Shown here: in pieces, positions 7,989 through 16,694 of the stretch | How the letters are laid out: each line of letters begins with the position of its first letter | How positions within the stretch are numbered: position 1 is the stretch's first letter | Assembly (NCBI RefSeq): GCF_000732325.1 | Contig: NZ_BBIW01000003.1 | Location: 1 to 64,000 of the forward strand | Source: Paenibacillus sp. TCA20 | Lineage (GTDB): Bacteria; Bacillota; Bacilli; Paenibacillales; Paenibacillaceae | Reading direction: 5' to 3' | DNA: 64,000 bases | The notes under the pieces: model-generated | Database searches by the model: none | What the model saw: only the letters and a program-made list of their open reading frames with translations | Told to the model about the DNA's origin: nothing | Made by a program: the position numbers and the translations under genes

Positions 7989-9062
7989 TCAAGAGTTTTC
8001 GATGATTGTATTAAGTGTTGTACGGTCTAAGCCTTTCACCAGCTTGATGAGCAGCTCCTTCGCAGCATCATAATCATCCGTATGCAGAATGGAAGTTGAG
8101 GTATGGATATATCTAGCACACACACCGATCACGGTCGATGGTACCCCGATACCACTCAAGTGCACCTGACCTGCATCTGTTCCCCCTGGTGAAATAAAAT
8201 ACTGATATTTAATCTTATGCGTCTCTGCTGTATCCTGTACGTATTCTACAACGCCGCGATGTGTAAGCATGCCGGGATCGAGGATACGGAGCAAGGCCCC
8301 ATGGCCAATGTGTCCAAAAGCATTCTTATCTCCGGTCATATCATTGGCAGCACTGCAGTCAAGAGCGAAGAAAATATCCGGCTGAATCAAATTGGCCGAA
8401 GTGCGTGCACCACGCAGTCCGAGCTCCTCCTGAACGGTTGCGCCAGAATACAAGATATTCGGCAGCTTCTCCTTATGCAGTGCTTCCAGCAGCTCGATTG
8501 CAAGTCCTACACCATACCGGTTATCCCAGGCTTTAGCCATAATTTTCTTGGGATTCTTGAGTGGTGTAAACTCGCAGATCGGTACAATTTGCATACCTGG
8601 CTTGATGCCCCATGATTCGGCCTCCGCGCGATTGTCTGCACCGATATCGAGATACATGGAGTCCAGCTCTACAGGCTTAGCACGATCAGCTGGAGACAGC
8701 AGATGGGTCGGGGTTGAGCCTACAACACCTGTGATCGGGCCGTCTGGAGTAATAATTTGCAGACGCTGTGATAGAACAGCCTGGCTCCACCAGCCGCCAA
8801 TCGGGCGGAATTTAACCATACCTGCTTCTGTGATGCCAGAAGTCATAAATCCGACCTCGTCAAAATGACCAGCCACCATGACCCGCGGGCCCTGCTCGTT
8901 GCCGCGAAGTACACCAAACAAGCTGCCAAGCCGATCCTGTACGAATTCTTCCGTGTATTGGGACATCAGGCCCTTGGCATATGCACGAAGCTCTCTCTCA
9001 AATCCTGGAGCCGAAGGGAATTCGGTGAGCGTCTTAAACAATTCTTTGGTTTTATTCTCCAT
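7989..9062 (-). CDS. M42-family metallo-aminopeptidase
   Basis: The 357-residue enzyme has the M42 (glutamyl/deblocking aminopeptidase, formerly endoglucanase-like) metal site: His and Asp in AGHFDEVGF, Asp in AWDNRYGVG, Glu-Glu in VQEELGLRG, Asp in ALDCSAANDMTG, and His in RYIHTSTSILHTDDY. It should act in the cytosol as a multi-subunit, two-metal aminopeptidase in peptide turnover. The frame extends two codons upstream to an ATG at 9068, but AAGGAG would then sit only 2 bp away. The ATG at 9062 has 8 bp spacing and is preferred. It is monocistronic. Confidence 0.9.
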   Translation of the reverse strand: MENKTKELFKTLTEFPSAPGFERELRAYAKGLMSQYTEEFVQDRLGSLFGVLRGNEQGPRVMVAGHFDEVGFMTSGITEAGMVKFRPIGGWWSQAVLSQRLQIITPDGPITGVVGSTPTHLLSPADRAKPVELDSMYLDIGADNRAEAESWGIKPGMQIVPICEFTPLKNPKKIMAKAWDNRYGVGLAIELLEALHKEKLPNILYSGATVQEELGLRGARTSANLIQPDIFFALDCSAANDMTGDKNAFGHIGHGALLRILDPGMLTHRGVVEYVQDTAETHKIKYQYFISPGGTDAGQVHLSGIGVPSTVIGVCARYIHTSTSILHTDDYDAAKELLIKLVKGLDRTTLNTIIENS

Positions 9063-9271
9063 CTTCATCTCTCCTTCTGATTGTAAGTACTTCTTTATGT
9101 ACCACTGTTCAATTACTCTATTATGAACGGACGATCTTCGGTTGTCTATCCAATAAGAATGAGGATTTATGAAGCGGACTCACATGACAAGTGCCTAGTG
9201 CATATACTGAAGTGCATAGCTTTGTGAAACCATAAAATTCAGCCGACTTATGAAGGGAGTATGCGATCGAT

Positions 9272-9352
9272 ATGGACCCTCATGTACGAAAAGGATTAAT
9301 TATGCTCGGCGTTTTGTTTATTTTAACTGTCTTTTTGCTTTTTTATAAATAA
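9272..9352 (+). CDS. Small 26-residue single-pass membrane protein
   Basis: A short frame, ATG at 9272 to TAA at 9352, encodes a basic N-terminus (MDPHVRKG) followed by a hydrophobic helix (LIMLGVLFILTVFLLFYK). GAAGGGAG lies about 11 bp before the ATG. This layout is common among small sporulation membrane proteins, and the spoVA operon starts 180 bp downstream. It is too short to assign to a family. Evidence is the ribosome-binding site plus the clean transmembrane pattern; comparison with related genomes would decide. Confidence 0.5.
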   Translation: MDPHVRKGLIMLGVLFILTVFLLFYK

Positions 9353-9440
9353 TGCCTGATCGACCCTTTTTACAACAAAATAAATTTAATCCCCCATGCT
9401 CTATTGCACATAAAGCCTGCAAGAAAGGATGATTTACCAT

Positions 9441-9470
9441 TCATAACATTTGCGGGCTTTAACCATAATT
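9441..9470 (+). promoter_or_regulatory. Candidate sigma-G promoter of spoVAC
   Basis: TCATA (9441-9445), 18 bp, then CATAATT (9464-9470), close to the sigma-G pattern (GNATA, N18, CATNMTA). The position, about 60 bp upstream of spoVAC, fits the known forespore expression of spoVA genes. An imperfect stem (9412-9422 with 9450-9460) overlaps it. Confidence 0.45.
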
Positions 9471-9529
9471 AAATTATCCTCGGTAAACAGTGTGAAAGAC
9501 CCGAGTGAAATTTAAGACGGTAAGAGGGG

Positions 9530-10051
9530 GTGTCAACGATTCCAGATCAATCGCAGTCTCCATCGCAAGATACTAGCTCAAATACGCCATCGCTATCCCT
9601 TGATACGAAGGAATATAAGAAAATTGCCAAAAAACATGAACCGCCGAGAGCAGTACTTAAGAATTGTATCAAAGCTTTTTTTGTAGGCGGGTTCATCTGC
9701 TTCATAGGTCAGTGTGTTCAGCAGGCTTTTGTTGCCGGATTCGATATGAGCTCGAAGGAAGCATCGAGCCCGACCGTGGCGGTTATGATTCTAATCTCCA
9801 TTATTTTAACCTGCCTCGGTGTATACGATAAGATCGCGCAATTTGCTGGAGCAGGTACCGCGGTCCCTGTTACAGGCTTTGCGAACTCCATGTGTTCGGC
9901 TGCACTGGAGCATCGGGCTGAAGGTCTTGTGCTCGGGGTAGGCGCCAACATGTTCAAGCTCGCTGGTTCAGTCATCGTGTTTGGTGTCGTTGCTGCATTT
10001 ATTATTGGTATAATCTACGCTTGCCTTGGATTCGGAGGATACCATCTATGA
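9530..10051 (+). CDS. spoVAC: Stage V sporulation protein AC
   Basis: The 173-residue membrane protein carries the SpoVAC signature KKHEPPRAVLKNCIKAFFVG near residue 35, GAGTAVPVTGFANSM, and three to four hydrophobic segments. SpoVAC forms part of the forespore inner-membrane channel that moves Ca-dipicolinate and behaves as a mechanosensitive channel. It is the first gene of a C-D-E operon; its stop overlaps spoVAD. The GTG start at 9530 touches its own purine-rich site (AAGAGGGGG), so the exact start is uncertain. The N-terminal 28 residues are Ser/Gln-rich and poorly conserved. Confidence 0.93.
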   Translation: MSTIPDQSQSPSQDTSSNTPSLSLDTKEYKKIAKKHEPPRAVLKNCIKAFFVGGFICFIGQCVQQAFVAGFDMSSKEASSPTVAVMILISIILTCLGVYDKIAQFAGAGTAVPVTGFANSMCSAALEHRAEGLVLGVGANMFKLAGSVIVFGVVAAFIIGIIYACLGFGGYHL

Positions 10052-11067
10052 GAAGAGTCGGAGGACAAACCTGGGAATTTGAGAACAAGCCGCGCATCAT
10101 CGGTACATCCAGCGTGGTGGGACCTGAAGAAGGGGAAGGACCGCTGGCCGAGGATTTTGATTACATCTATGACAACCTGCAGATTGGCGAAAAAACATGG
10201 GAAAAAGCGGAGCGTCGGCTGTTTGAGCAGGCTGCTCAAATTGCGATCGCTAACGCAAACATATCGAAAAACGAACTGCAATATTTTGTGGGTGGTGATT
10301 TGATGAACCAAATCATCAGCAGTTCATTTTCTGCGCGGCAACTGGGTGTTCCATACTTAGGCTTATTCGGCGCTTGCTCAACGTCCATGGAAAGCCTTGC
10401 GCTAGCTTCCTTAATTGTCGATTCGGGAGGCGGAGATTACGTTCTGGCTGGCACTTCAAGCCACAATTGTACGGTTGAGAAGCAGTTCCGTTTTCCAACG
10501 GAATATGGGGCTCAGAAGCCGCCTACAGCGCAAAATACAGTAACAGGCTCCGGCTGCGCCATTGTAAGCAAGACGGGCAGCGGACCTGTCGTTCGCCGTG
10601 CAACCATTGGACGAGTTATGGATCTGGGCATCAAGGACCCTTATAACATGGGGGCAGCGATGGCACCTGCAGCAGCCGACACGCTCATATCTCATTTTCG
10701 GGATACGGGACTGGAGCCTGGATATTATGACTTGATCGTGACGGGAGACCTCGCCTCGGTTGGACTGCCTATAGCTAAGCAGCTGCTTCAAAAGGAAGGA
10801 ATACCGATGGAGCAGACAGAGTTCAACGACTGCGGACTCATGATTTATGATATCAACACTCAGAAGTATGTATTTGCCGGAGGCAGCGGCTGCGGCTGTT
10901 CTGCAACAGTAACGTACGGACATTTAATCAAAAGAATTAAAAAAGGGGAATTAAATAAAGTATTGGTTGTAGCAACAGGCGCTTTATTATCTCCTTTGTC
11001 TTATCAGCAGGGCGAAACGATCCCTTGTATCGCTCATGCCGTAGCTATTGAGAGAGAGGAGGAATAA
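10048..11067 (+). CDS. spoVAD: Stage V sporulation protein AD
   Basis: A 339-residue cytosolic or peripheral protein with a thiolase-like fold, containing GLFGACSTSMESLALA and GSGCGCSATVTYG. SpoVAD binds dipicolinic acid directly and works with SpoVAC and SpoVAE in loading the spore core. The frame is open a little upstream, but ATG 10048 overlaps the spoVAC stop (ATGA) and has GGAGG 8 bp before it. Length matches the family, and translational coupling is expected. Confidence 0.95.
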   Translation: MRRVGGQTWEFENKPRIIGTSSVVGPEEGEGPLAEDFDYIYDNLQIGEKTWEKAERRLFEQAAQIAIANANISKNELQYFVGGDLMNQIISSSFSARQLGVPYLGLFGACSTSMESLALASLIVDSGGGDYVLAGTSSHNCTVEKQFRFPTEYGAQKPPTAQNTVTGSGCAIVSKTGSGPVVRRATIGRVMDLGIKDPYNMGAAMAPAAADTLISHFRDTGLEPGYYDLIVTGDLASVGLPIAKQLLQKEGIPMEQTEFNDCGLMIYDINTQKYVFAGGSGCGCSATVTYGHLIKRIKKGELNKVLVVATGALLSPLSYQQGETIPCIAHAVAIEREEE

Positions 11068-11070
11068 GAC

Positions 11071-11421
11071 ATGCAGTTTCTATGGGCTTTTCTTATTGGC
11101 GGACTGATCTGTGTGATCGGACAACTCATGTTCGATGTACTCAAGCTGACTCCAGCACACACGATGAGCACACTGGTCGTAACAGGCGCAGTTATGGATG
11201 CGGTGGGCTGGTATGATCCTTTAGTGAAGTTCGCCGGCGCCGGCGCTTCGATACCGATTACGAGCTTTGGCAACTCGCTTGTTCATGGAGCGCTGACCGA
11301 GCTGGAGCGGGATGGATGGCTTGGTGTCATCACAGGGGTGTTCAATCTTACCAGTGCAGGCATATCATCGGCTATTATATTTTCCTTTCTGGCTGCCTTG
11401 TTTTTTAAGCCGAAGGGCTGA
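11071..11421 (+). CDS. spoVAE: Stage V sporulation protein AE (SpoVAEb type)
   Basis: The 116-residue hydrophobic protein has GAGASIPITSFGNSLVHGA, the motif shared with SpoVAC (paralogous halves of the channel), and three or four membrane segments. It starts 3 bp after spoVAD with GAGAGAGGAGG just upstream. It corresponds to SpoVAEb of B. subtilis. No spoVAA, VAB, VAEa or VAF is next to it, so this is the minimal three-gene version. A terminator follows. Confidence 0.93.
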   Translation: MQFLWAFLIGGLICVIGQLMFDVLKLTPAHTMSTLVVTGAVMDAVGWYDPLVKFAGAGASIPITSFGNSLVHGALTELERDGWLGVITGVFNLTSAGISSAIIFSFLAALFFKPKG

Positions 11422-11451
11422 GCTTAATAAAATGGGTTTCGTTATAAAGCT

Positions 11452-11487
11452 AAGATGAGGCAGAGAAAGAATGCCTCGTCTTTTTTT
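11452..11487 (+). terminator. Terminator of the spoVA operon
   Basis: AAGATGAGGCA (11452-11462) pairs with TGCCTCGTCTT (11472-11482), followed by TTTTTTT. Confidence 0.85.
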
Positions 11488-11595
11488 GTTGCTTAACAAG
11501 GATGAGTAAGTTACACTATCGAAGCTCGAGAGTCGTGTTTAAACCCCATAGTTTCAAATCTAGCAATTTCAATATGAAAAAAGGTAGAGCAAACA

Positions 11596-11626
11596 TTGTA
11601 CTTTGCCTACTCACTTCATGTACAAT
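11596..11626 (+). promoter_or_regulatory. Possible sigma-A promoter of the moxR operon
   Basis: TTGTAC (11596-11601) and TACAAT (11621-11626) with a 19-bp spacer, 41 bp before the MoxR start. The spacer is on the long side. Confidence 0.35.
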
Positions 11627-11666
11627 AAAAGGAAAATATACTGCCTATTAGGAGGTACATACGTAC

Positions 11667-12623
11667 ATGCCCGTAAGTAAGGAATCGATGCAGATCATAT
11701 CCGAAGTAAAATCGAATCTCGAATCTACTATATTAGGCAAATCTTTTGAAATACAATTACTGCTCACAGCACTGCTGGCTGGAGGGCATGTTCTTATAGA
11801 AGACGTTCCCGGGACGGGGAAGACTCAGCTGATCAAGGCGTTAGCCCGCTCCATGCAGGGAGAATACCGCAGAATTCAATGTAATCCTGACATCCTGCCG
11901 AGTGATATTACAGGTGTATCCGTGTTCCATCCGAGGGATGAGCGTTTTTATTTCAGACCTGGTCCGGTCATGACCAATATTCTGCTCGCCGATGAGATTA
12001 ACCGTGCCACCACAAAGACGCAATCCGCCCTGCTTGAAGTCATGGAGGAGCGAAGCGTCACGGTCGATGGAGACACGTATGAGCTTCCTAAACCGTTTAT
12101 GATGTGCGCAACACAGAACCCAATAGATTTTGAAGGAACTTATATGCTCCCAGAGGCTCAGCTGGATCGGTTTATGCTCAAGATCAGCCTTGGCTATCCT
12201 GATGCCGCAACAGAGAAGCATTTATTGAGACAGCATCAGCAAGGACAACCGGCAGATAAGCTTAGACCTGTTACCCACATGGATCAAATTGCCGAAGTCC
12301 AGCAAGAAATTCGAAGTGTTTATATGGACGAGGCTGTAACCGATTATCTGCTTGGAATTGTGCGCAGCACAAGAGAGCATGCTTCCGTTCTGCTCGGGGC
12401 TAGTCCTCGTGCTTCCATTGCATTCATGAATGCGGTCAAAGCGTATGCCTTCTTGAACGGCAGAGACTACGTCATTCCAGATGACGTTAAAGTTCTTGCT
12501 CCGTACGTCATCTCGCACCGGGTTGTGCTGAAGCCTGAAGCAAGACTGGATCGAATGAGCCAGGAAGAAATTCTTGCCCAAATTATTGAACAGAAGCATG
12601 TTCCTGTATCGTTGGAGCGCTGA
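11667..12623 (+). CDS. MoxR-family AAA+ ATPase
   Basis: The 318-residue AAA+ ATPase has Walker A EDVPGTGKTQL (about 44-54), Walker B ILLADEINRA (near 110) and the sensor region ATQNPIDFEGTYMLPEAQLD. MoxR ATPases act as chaperone-like factors for maturation of partner proteins. The typical partner, a DUF58 protein, is encoded 5 bp downstream, followed by a transglutaminase-like membrane protein. This matches the yeaC-yeaD-yebA layout of B. subtilis. ATG start with GGAGGT 11 bp upstream. The substrate is not known. Confidence 0.92.
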   Translation: MPVSKESMQIISEVKSNLESTILGKSFEIQLLLTALLAGGHVLIEDVPGTGKTQLIKALARSMQGEYRRIQCNPDILPSDITGVSVFHPRDERFYFRPGPVMTNILLADEINRATTKTQSALLEVMEERSVTVDGDTYELPKPFMMCATQNPIDFEGTYMLPEAQLDRFMLKISLGYPDAATEKHLLRQHQQGQPADKLRPVTHMDQIAEVQQEIRSVYMDEAVTDYLLGIVRSTREHASVLLGASPRASIAFMNAVKAYAFLNGRDYVIPDDVKVLAPYVISHRVVLKPEARLDRMSQEEILAQIIEQKHVPVSLER

Positions 12624-12628
12624 ATATT

Positions 12629-13876
12629 ATGCTGAAGTCAGTTCGCTATCGCACAGGTCGATATACGAAATCTAAAGCGTGGATTGTGCTCTTCGTCTGG
12701 ATCATATGTTTATTTTATGTATTGTTTCAAGGAGGCAAGACCTCCATTATGCTGTTTGGCATGGTCACCTTGCTTAGCATCTACTTGCTGATTGGCCAAT
12801 TCGGAGGCGCCAGAAGAGCTGTGGGAACACGGCAATTAACCTCGAGCGGAGAACATACAGAGCTGCTGCATGCAGGAGATCAGGTGCACGTTCAGCTTGG
12901 CCTTCAAATTCCAGGGCTGCTGCCGTTACCTTACGTTATCGTGAGGGAAGTGCTCAAGCGTCATAACGGAGAATCCTGGTCATTTGAAGAAAGTCTTGTT
13001 CCGAATATGCGGGGCAGCGGGAAATTGGTCTTTCTTACCCCTCCGCTTGAGCGGGGCAAATACAAGTTTATGGAGACAGAATGTATTAGCGAAGATATTT
13101 TCGGTCTTATTGAGCATAAAGGGACATTTAACGCCTACGGAAGCTTCAGAGTACTTCCAAGAACCGTATTTATTCCGTATTGGCAGCTCTACGATCAAAA
13201 TTCTCGGCTGTCAGGTCCACAGGCTGCTCTCACACGGTCCCGCAGAGAAACCACGCAAATTAATGGAGTTCGAGACTATGTCTATGGAGACCGGTTATCT
13301 CGCATACACTGGAATGCGACAGCCAAGACGGGACAATGGAAATCCAAAGAGTTTGAGCATGAGTCGCTGCCGAAGACGATTCTGGTCTTGGATGCGACTG
13401 AGGAGGGCTACAAGAGCTCGGAGCAATTTGAACTTGCCGTCTCCACTGCTGCCTCGCTCCTTGAATATGGCAATCGTGAGCGTCTGAGCATGGGGCTGTG
13501 TACCATCAGTGAGGAGACCAAGCTGTTCCTGCCTACGGACAGTCAGAATGAGCGTCAGAAGATGGTTCAGCATCTTGTTGATCTGGATTATACAGGCACA
13601 AGTGATCTTCTCTCCAGCATTCAAGATTCCATCCGGTCCTTTCCGCAAGGCGCGTTTTTTGTACTCATCTCGCCGCTGGATAATGCAAATGTTCTGGAAT
13701 CACTTCGATATGCCGGTACACGCGGAATGACTGCTTCTCATATTCGTATCGAGCAGCGTGCGAGCCAGGCGCATAAGAGTGAATGGCTGACACTTCTTCG
13801 TGGACGCGGGATCAAAGGATATGCGGTGTCTGATCTGCAAGAGCTGCCTTCAGCGATGGGAGGTGGAGGTCTATGA
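12629..13876 (+). CDS. DUF58-domain protein
   Basis: The 415-residue protein has two N-terminal membrane helices (about 15-60). The DUF58 core signature GVRDYVYGDRLSRIHWNATA lies near residue 215, and a von Willebrand-A-like region follows (LVLDATEEGY). DUF58 proteins are regularly paired with MoxR ATPases and transglutaminases. It overlaps the next gene by 4 bp (ATGA), so the three genes are probably translated together. The biochemical role is unknown. Confidence 0.9.
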   Translation: MLKSVRYRTGRYTKSKAWIVLFVWIICLFYVLFQGGKTSIMLFGMVTLLSIYLLIGQFGGARRAVGTRQLTSSGEHTELLHAGDQVHVQLGLQIPGLLPLPYVIVREVLKRHNGESWSFEESLVPNMRGSGKLVFLTPPLERGKYKFMETECISEDIFGLIEHKGTFNAYGSFRVLPRTVFIPYWQLYDQNSRLSGPQAALTRSRRETTQINGVRDYVYGDRLSRIHWNATAKTGQWKSKEFEHESLPKTILVLDATEEGYKSSEQFELAVSTAASLLEYGNRERLSMGLCTISEETKLFLPTDSQNERQKMVQHLVDLDYTGTSDLLSSIQDSIRSFPQGAFFVLISPLDNANVLESLRYAGTRGMTASHIRIEQRASQAHKSEWLTLLRGRGIKGYAVSDLQELPSAMGGGGL

Positions 13877-16086
13877 GAACATGGGCTGGCAAAGTTGTAG
13901 GGTCTTGGTACAATGCATTCGCCCTGTTGTGGATCGTCATGATCGGAATGCAATGGGTAGCTTATACGGAGCCGATCTGGTTTCAAGAAACGACCAGCTT
14001 GGTCGCTTTGACGCTGATTGGCATTAGTCTGGTAGAAATTATTTTTCCAATCAAGCAGGCGTACCGTTTTGTCATTAAAGCAATCGTTCTGTTATTCATT
14101 TTATATTATGTGCTCTCATCCTACTCCATTTTTAGCCCTGACGAAGAGTCGAGCTGGCTTATTGAATTTGTGCTTGCGACCAATCCTTATATCTGGTTTT
14201 CTGTAAGCACTTGGGTGATGCTGGAATGTATTATTCGGTTAGCAGTGAATGCCAAGCGAATTCTTGTATTTGTAGGACTTAACATTCTTGCTATGGGTAT
14301 CCTGGATTCTTTTACAGTCGCTGTTCTGTGGGAAGAGGTGGCATGGATCGTGTTTGCCGCCATGGGCTGGCTTGTATGCCTTCATCTGCGCAGGTTCCAG
14401 CTTAAGTTTCCACAGGGATGGAAAAGGCTCAGACGGAATCCGCTCAAAGTCATCGCTAACGTGGTCGTCATCTTTGCACTGATTATTGTAGCGGGAGTAA
14501 ATATGCCTGAAGTTCCGCCAGTTCTAACGGATCCTTATACAGCTTGGGTGAACTACCGAGGGGATGTTATCCCTGCGAGCAGCACGCCTGGAGGAGAAGG
14601 CGGACTCAATTCTGCCTCAGAATCCGGATACAGCAGGCAGGATAACAGCCTGGGCGGAGGCTTCAATTATGATTACTCTCCTGTAATGACAATTACTACG
14701 ACAGAGCGAAGCTACTGGCGCGGAGAGACTCGGGATGAGTACTCGGGTACGGGATGGGAAGAGCCATCGACTTCAAGAAGACAGTTTGATGAAGTAGAAT
14801 CGGGTAATGATTTAGAGAACGGAGATAGGGGCTCTATACAGACCAGGGAGGTAACCCAGACCGTCAGTATGCTGAATGATGATGTCTATCCCGTGCTTTT
14901 TGGAGCTTATGCCATTCGTCAGGTTCAGGCAATTAATGGTGAGACGGAATTTAATCAGCTGGATTGGAAGAGCGGCCAAGCTGAGCTTCACTGGGATTCT
15001 AATCCTAGAGAATTAAGCTACCCTTCGACTTATACCATTGTATCGGAGGTTCCTCTCGTTCCTGTTGAAAGACTGATTGGAGAGACTCACGAAGATCTGT
15101 ACAGCAGCTCTGTGAACGATAACTACCTGCAGGTTCCGAATAACTTCCCTGACCGGGTAGTGAATCTCGCTGAGGAAATTACGGCTGAAGCCGAAACTCC
15201 GTATGAAAAAGTCGGTTTACTGCAAGAATATTTAACAACGAATTTCTCATACACAAACAATCCCAATTTATCGCTGAAACAAAGTACAGATTTTGTTGAC
15301 AGCTTTCTGTTCGAAATACAGGAAGGCTACTGCGATTACTTCTCAACAGCTCTCGTAATGATGGCACGCTCTCTGGACATTCCGGCAAGATGGGTAAAAG
15401 GCTATGCTCCGGGTCAAGCAGCCTTTGGAGAGGACATGGCGTTGTCGCAGGCAACAGGCAACACACCAACCCTGTCTTATACCGTGACCAATGCGGATGC
15501 CCATTCCTGGGCAGAAGTGTACTTCGGAGAGGAATATGGCTGGATTCCGGTTGAAGCCACTCCGGGGTTCAATATGCCGCTGCTGACGGAACAGTCAGAG
15601 CCGGATCTTGCAGAGACACCGGAGGTTGAAGAAGAAGAGCAGGAGGAAGAACTCGCAGAGCCTGTGCAGAATACAGAAAGCTCTGACTTTACGGTAAGTC
15701 CGATTGTGATTTGGGCGGCCGGAGCAGTACTTGCCGCTTGGGCTGGTTACATGCTATGGCGCAATCGTTTTTCTCTCCATTTCTATTTACTAAGGCTACG
15801 AATAGGCAAACCGCTGACTCCAGACCAGAAGGTAGTCATTGAGACTGAACGATGGATACGTTCATTTAGGCGCAAGGGATTCAAGCGGTCCGAGCATGAG
15901 ACGCTGAGAGAATCGGTACAAAGATGGGAGTCTGAAGCCCCGCAAGTCGCAGGTGAGCTTCATTCCTTATTGAAGCAATTCGAGATGGCAAGGTACAGCC
16001 CAAGCCATGTTGAAGAGAATGAATGGCAGGACGTCCAGCGGATTGCCGGACAAATGAAAAAAAGGCTGAGAACGGCACGGGCGTAA
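13873..16086 (+). CDS. TgpA-like membrane transglutaminase (DUF3488/DUF4129)
   Basis: The 737-residue protein has about six N-terminal membrane helices (1-225). An external transglutaminase-like domain follows, with Cys in EGYCDYFSTALVMMAR, His in ADAHSWAEVYF and Asp replaced by Glu/Ala-Thr in IPVEATPGF. Then come an acidic linker (EVEEEEQEEELAEP), one more helix and a cytoplasmic DUF4129-like tail. The likely role is crosslinking or proteolysis at the cell surface with the MoxR/DUF58 pair; this is inferred. GGAGGTCT precedes the ATG. Confidence 0.9.
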   Translation: MRTWAGKVVGSWYNAFALLWIVMIGMQWVAYTEPIWFQETTSLVALTLIGISLVEIIFPIKQAYRFVIKAIVLLFILYYVLSSYSIFSPDEESSWLIEFVLATNPYIWFSVSTWVMLECIIRLAVNAKRILVFVGLNILAMGILDSFTVAVLWEEVAWIVFAAMGWLVCLHLRRFQLKFPQGWKRLRRNPLKVIANVVVIFALIIVAGVNMPEVPPVLTDPYTAWVNYRGDVIPASSTPGGEGGLNSASESGYSRQDNSLGGGFNYDYSPVMTITTTERSYWRGETRDEYSGTGWEEPSTSRRQFDEVESGNDLENGDRGSIQTREVTQTVSMLNDDVYPVLFGAYAIRQVQAINGETEFNQLDWKSGQAELHWDSNPRELSYPSTYTIVSEVPLVPVERLIGETHEDLYSSSVNDNYLQVPNNFPDRVVNLAEEITAEAETPYEKVGLLQEYLTTNFSYTNNPNLSLKQSTDFVDSFLFEIQEGYCDYFSTALVMMARSLDIPARWVKGYAPGQAAFGEDMALSQATGNTPTLSYTVTNADAHSWAEVYFGEEYGWIPVEATPGFNMPLLTEQSEPDLAETPEVEEEEQEEELAEPVQNTESSDFTVSPIVIWAAGAVLAAWAGYMLWRNRFSLHFYLLRLRIGKPLTPDQKVVIETERWIRSFRRKGFKRSEHETLRESVQRWESEAPQVAGELHSLLKQFEMARYSPSHVEENEWQDVQRIAGQMKKRLRTARA

Positions 16087-16111
16087 GCGCCCCGTGCCCG
16101 TTTGCCTTTTT
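16074..16111 (+). terminator. Terminator overlapping the end of the transglutaminase gene
   Basis: GGCACGGG (16074-16081) pairs with CCCGTGCC (16091-16098), followed by a T-rich run. The stem begins in the last codons and stop of the gene. Confidence 0.65.
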
Positions 16112-16137
16112 ACTAACCGTAAAGATTATGTTATAGT
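16109..16137 (+). promoter_or_regulatory. Sigma-A promoter of the yqeG operon
   Basis: TTTACT (16109-16114), 17 bp, TATAGT (16132-16137), directly behind the previous terminator and 27 bp before the yqeG start. Confidence 0.5.
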
Positions 16138-16163
16138 TTGTCGTATGAAAAAACGAGGTGAAC

Positions 16164-16694
16164 ATGTTGTTTGAAATGTTGATGCCCAAGCTGCGGGTTG
16201 ACACGGTATTTGATATTGATTTGGCTGCGCTCTATGAGCAGGGCTACAGAGGGATTATAACGGATCTCGACAACACACTTGTCGGAGCAAAGGCTCCTGA
16301 AGCAACGCCTGAGCTGATCGCTTGGTTTGAGAAGGTCAGAGATGCTGGCTTCAAGCTGGTCATCGTGTCGAATAACAAGCTGACCCGTGTATCCACTTTT
16401 GCAACACCCCATAAGATTGAATACGTTCACGAGGCCAGAAAGCCTTCCAATATACCTTTTCGCAAAGCAATGAAAATGATGAATTTGGCTGAGGATCAAA
16501 CGGTCGTTGTCGGTGACCAAATGCTGACGGACGTGTTCGGTGGAAATCGTCTGGGACTGTATACTGTCCTCGTGCTTCCGATCGCAATAGCGGATGAAGG
16601 ATGGATGACGAAATTTAATAGACGGGTTGAGCGGATTGCACTGTCTCGCCTGCGCAGGAAAGGTTTATGGCTTGAGGAGGAAAAGAAAAAATGA
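16164..16694 (+). CDS. yqeG: YqeG-family HAD IIIA-type phosphatase
   Basis: A 176-residue HAD-superfamily phosphatase with motif I TDLDNTLVG, motif II VIVSNN and the late acidic motif VVVGDQMLTDVFGGNR. The cellular substrate is not established. It leads the conserved yqeG-yqeH-aroE-yhbY-nadD-yqeK-rsfS operon. The frame could begin at GTG 16158, but that codon is part of the ribosome-binding site GAGGTG; ATG 16164 fits better. It overlaps yqeH by 4 bp. Confidence 0.92.
   Translation: MLFEMLMPKLRVDTVFDIDLAALYEQGYRGIITDLDNTLVGAKAPEATPELIAWFEKVRDAGFKLVIVSNNKLTRVSTFATPHKIEYVHEARKPSNIPFRKAMKMMNLAEDQTVVVGDQMLTDVFGGNRLGLYTVLVLPIAIADEGWMTKFNRRVERIALSRLRRKGLWLEEEKKK

Noticed and set aside
9201-9240. 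TGCATA repeats before the 26-residue gene as sigma-F/G promoters
   Set aside because: Distances between the half-sites (about 10-12 bp) do not fit known spacing.
10021-10047. Longer spoVAD start at TTG 10021
   Set aside because: GGAGG lies within this stretch and ATG 10048 overlaps the spoVAC stop, the usual coupled arrangement.
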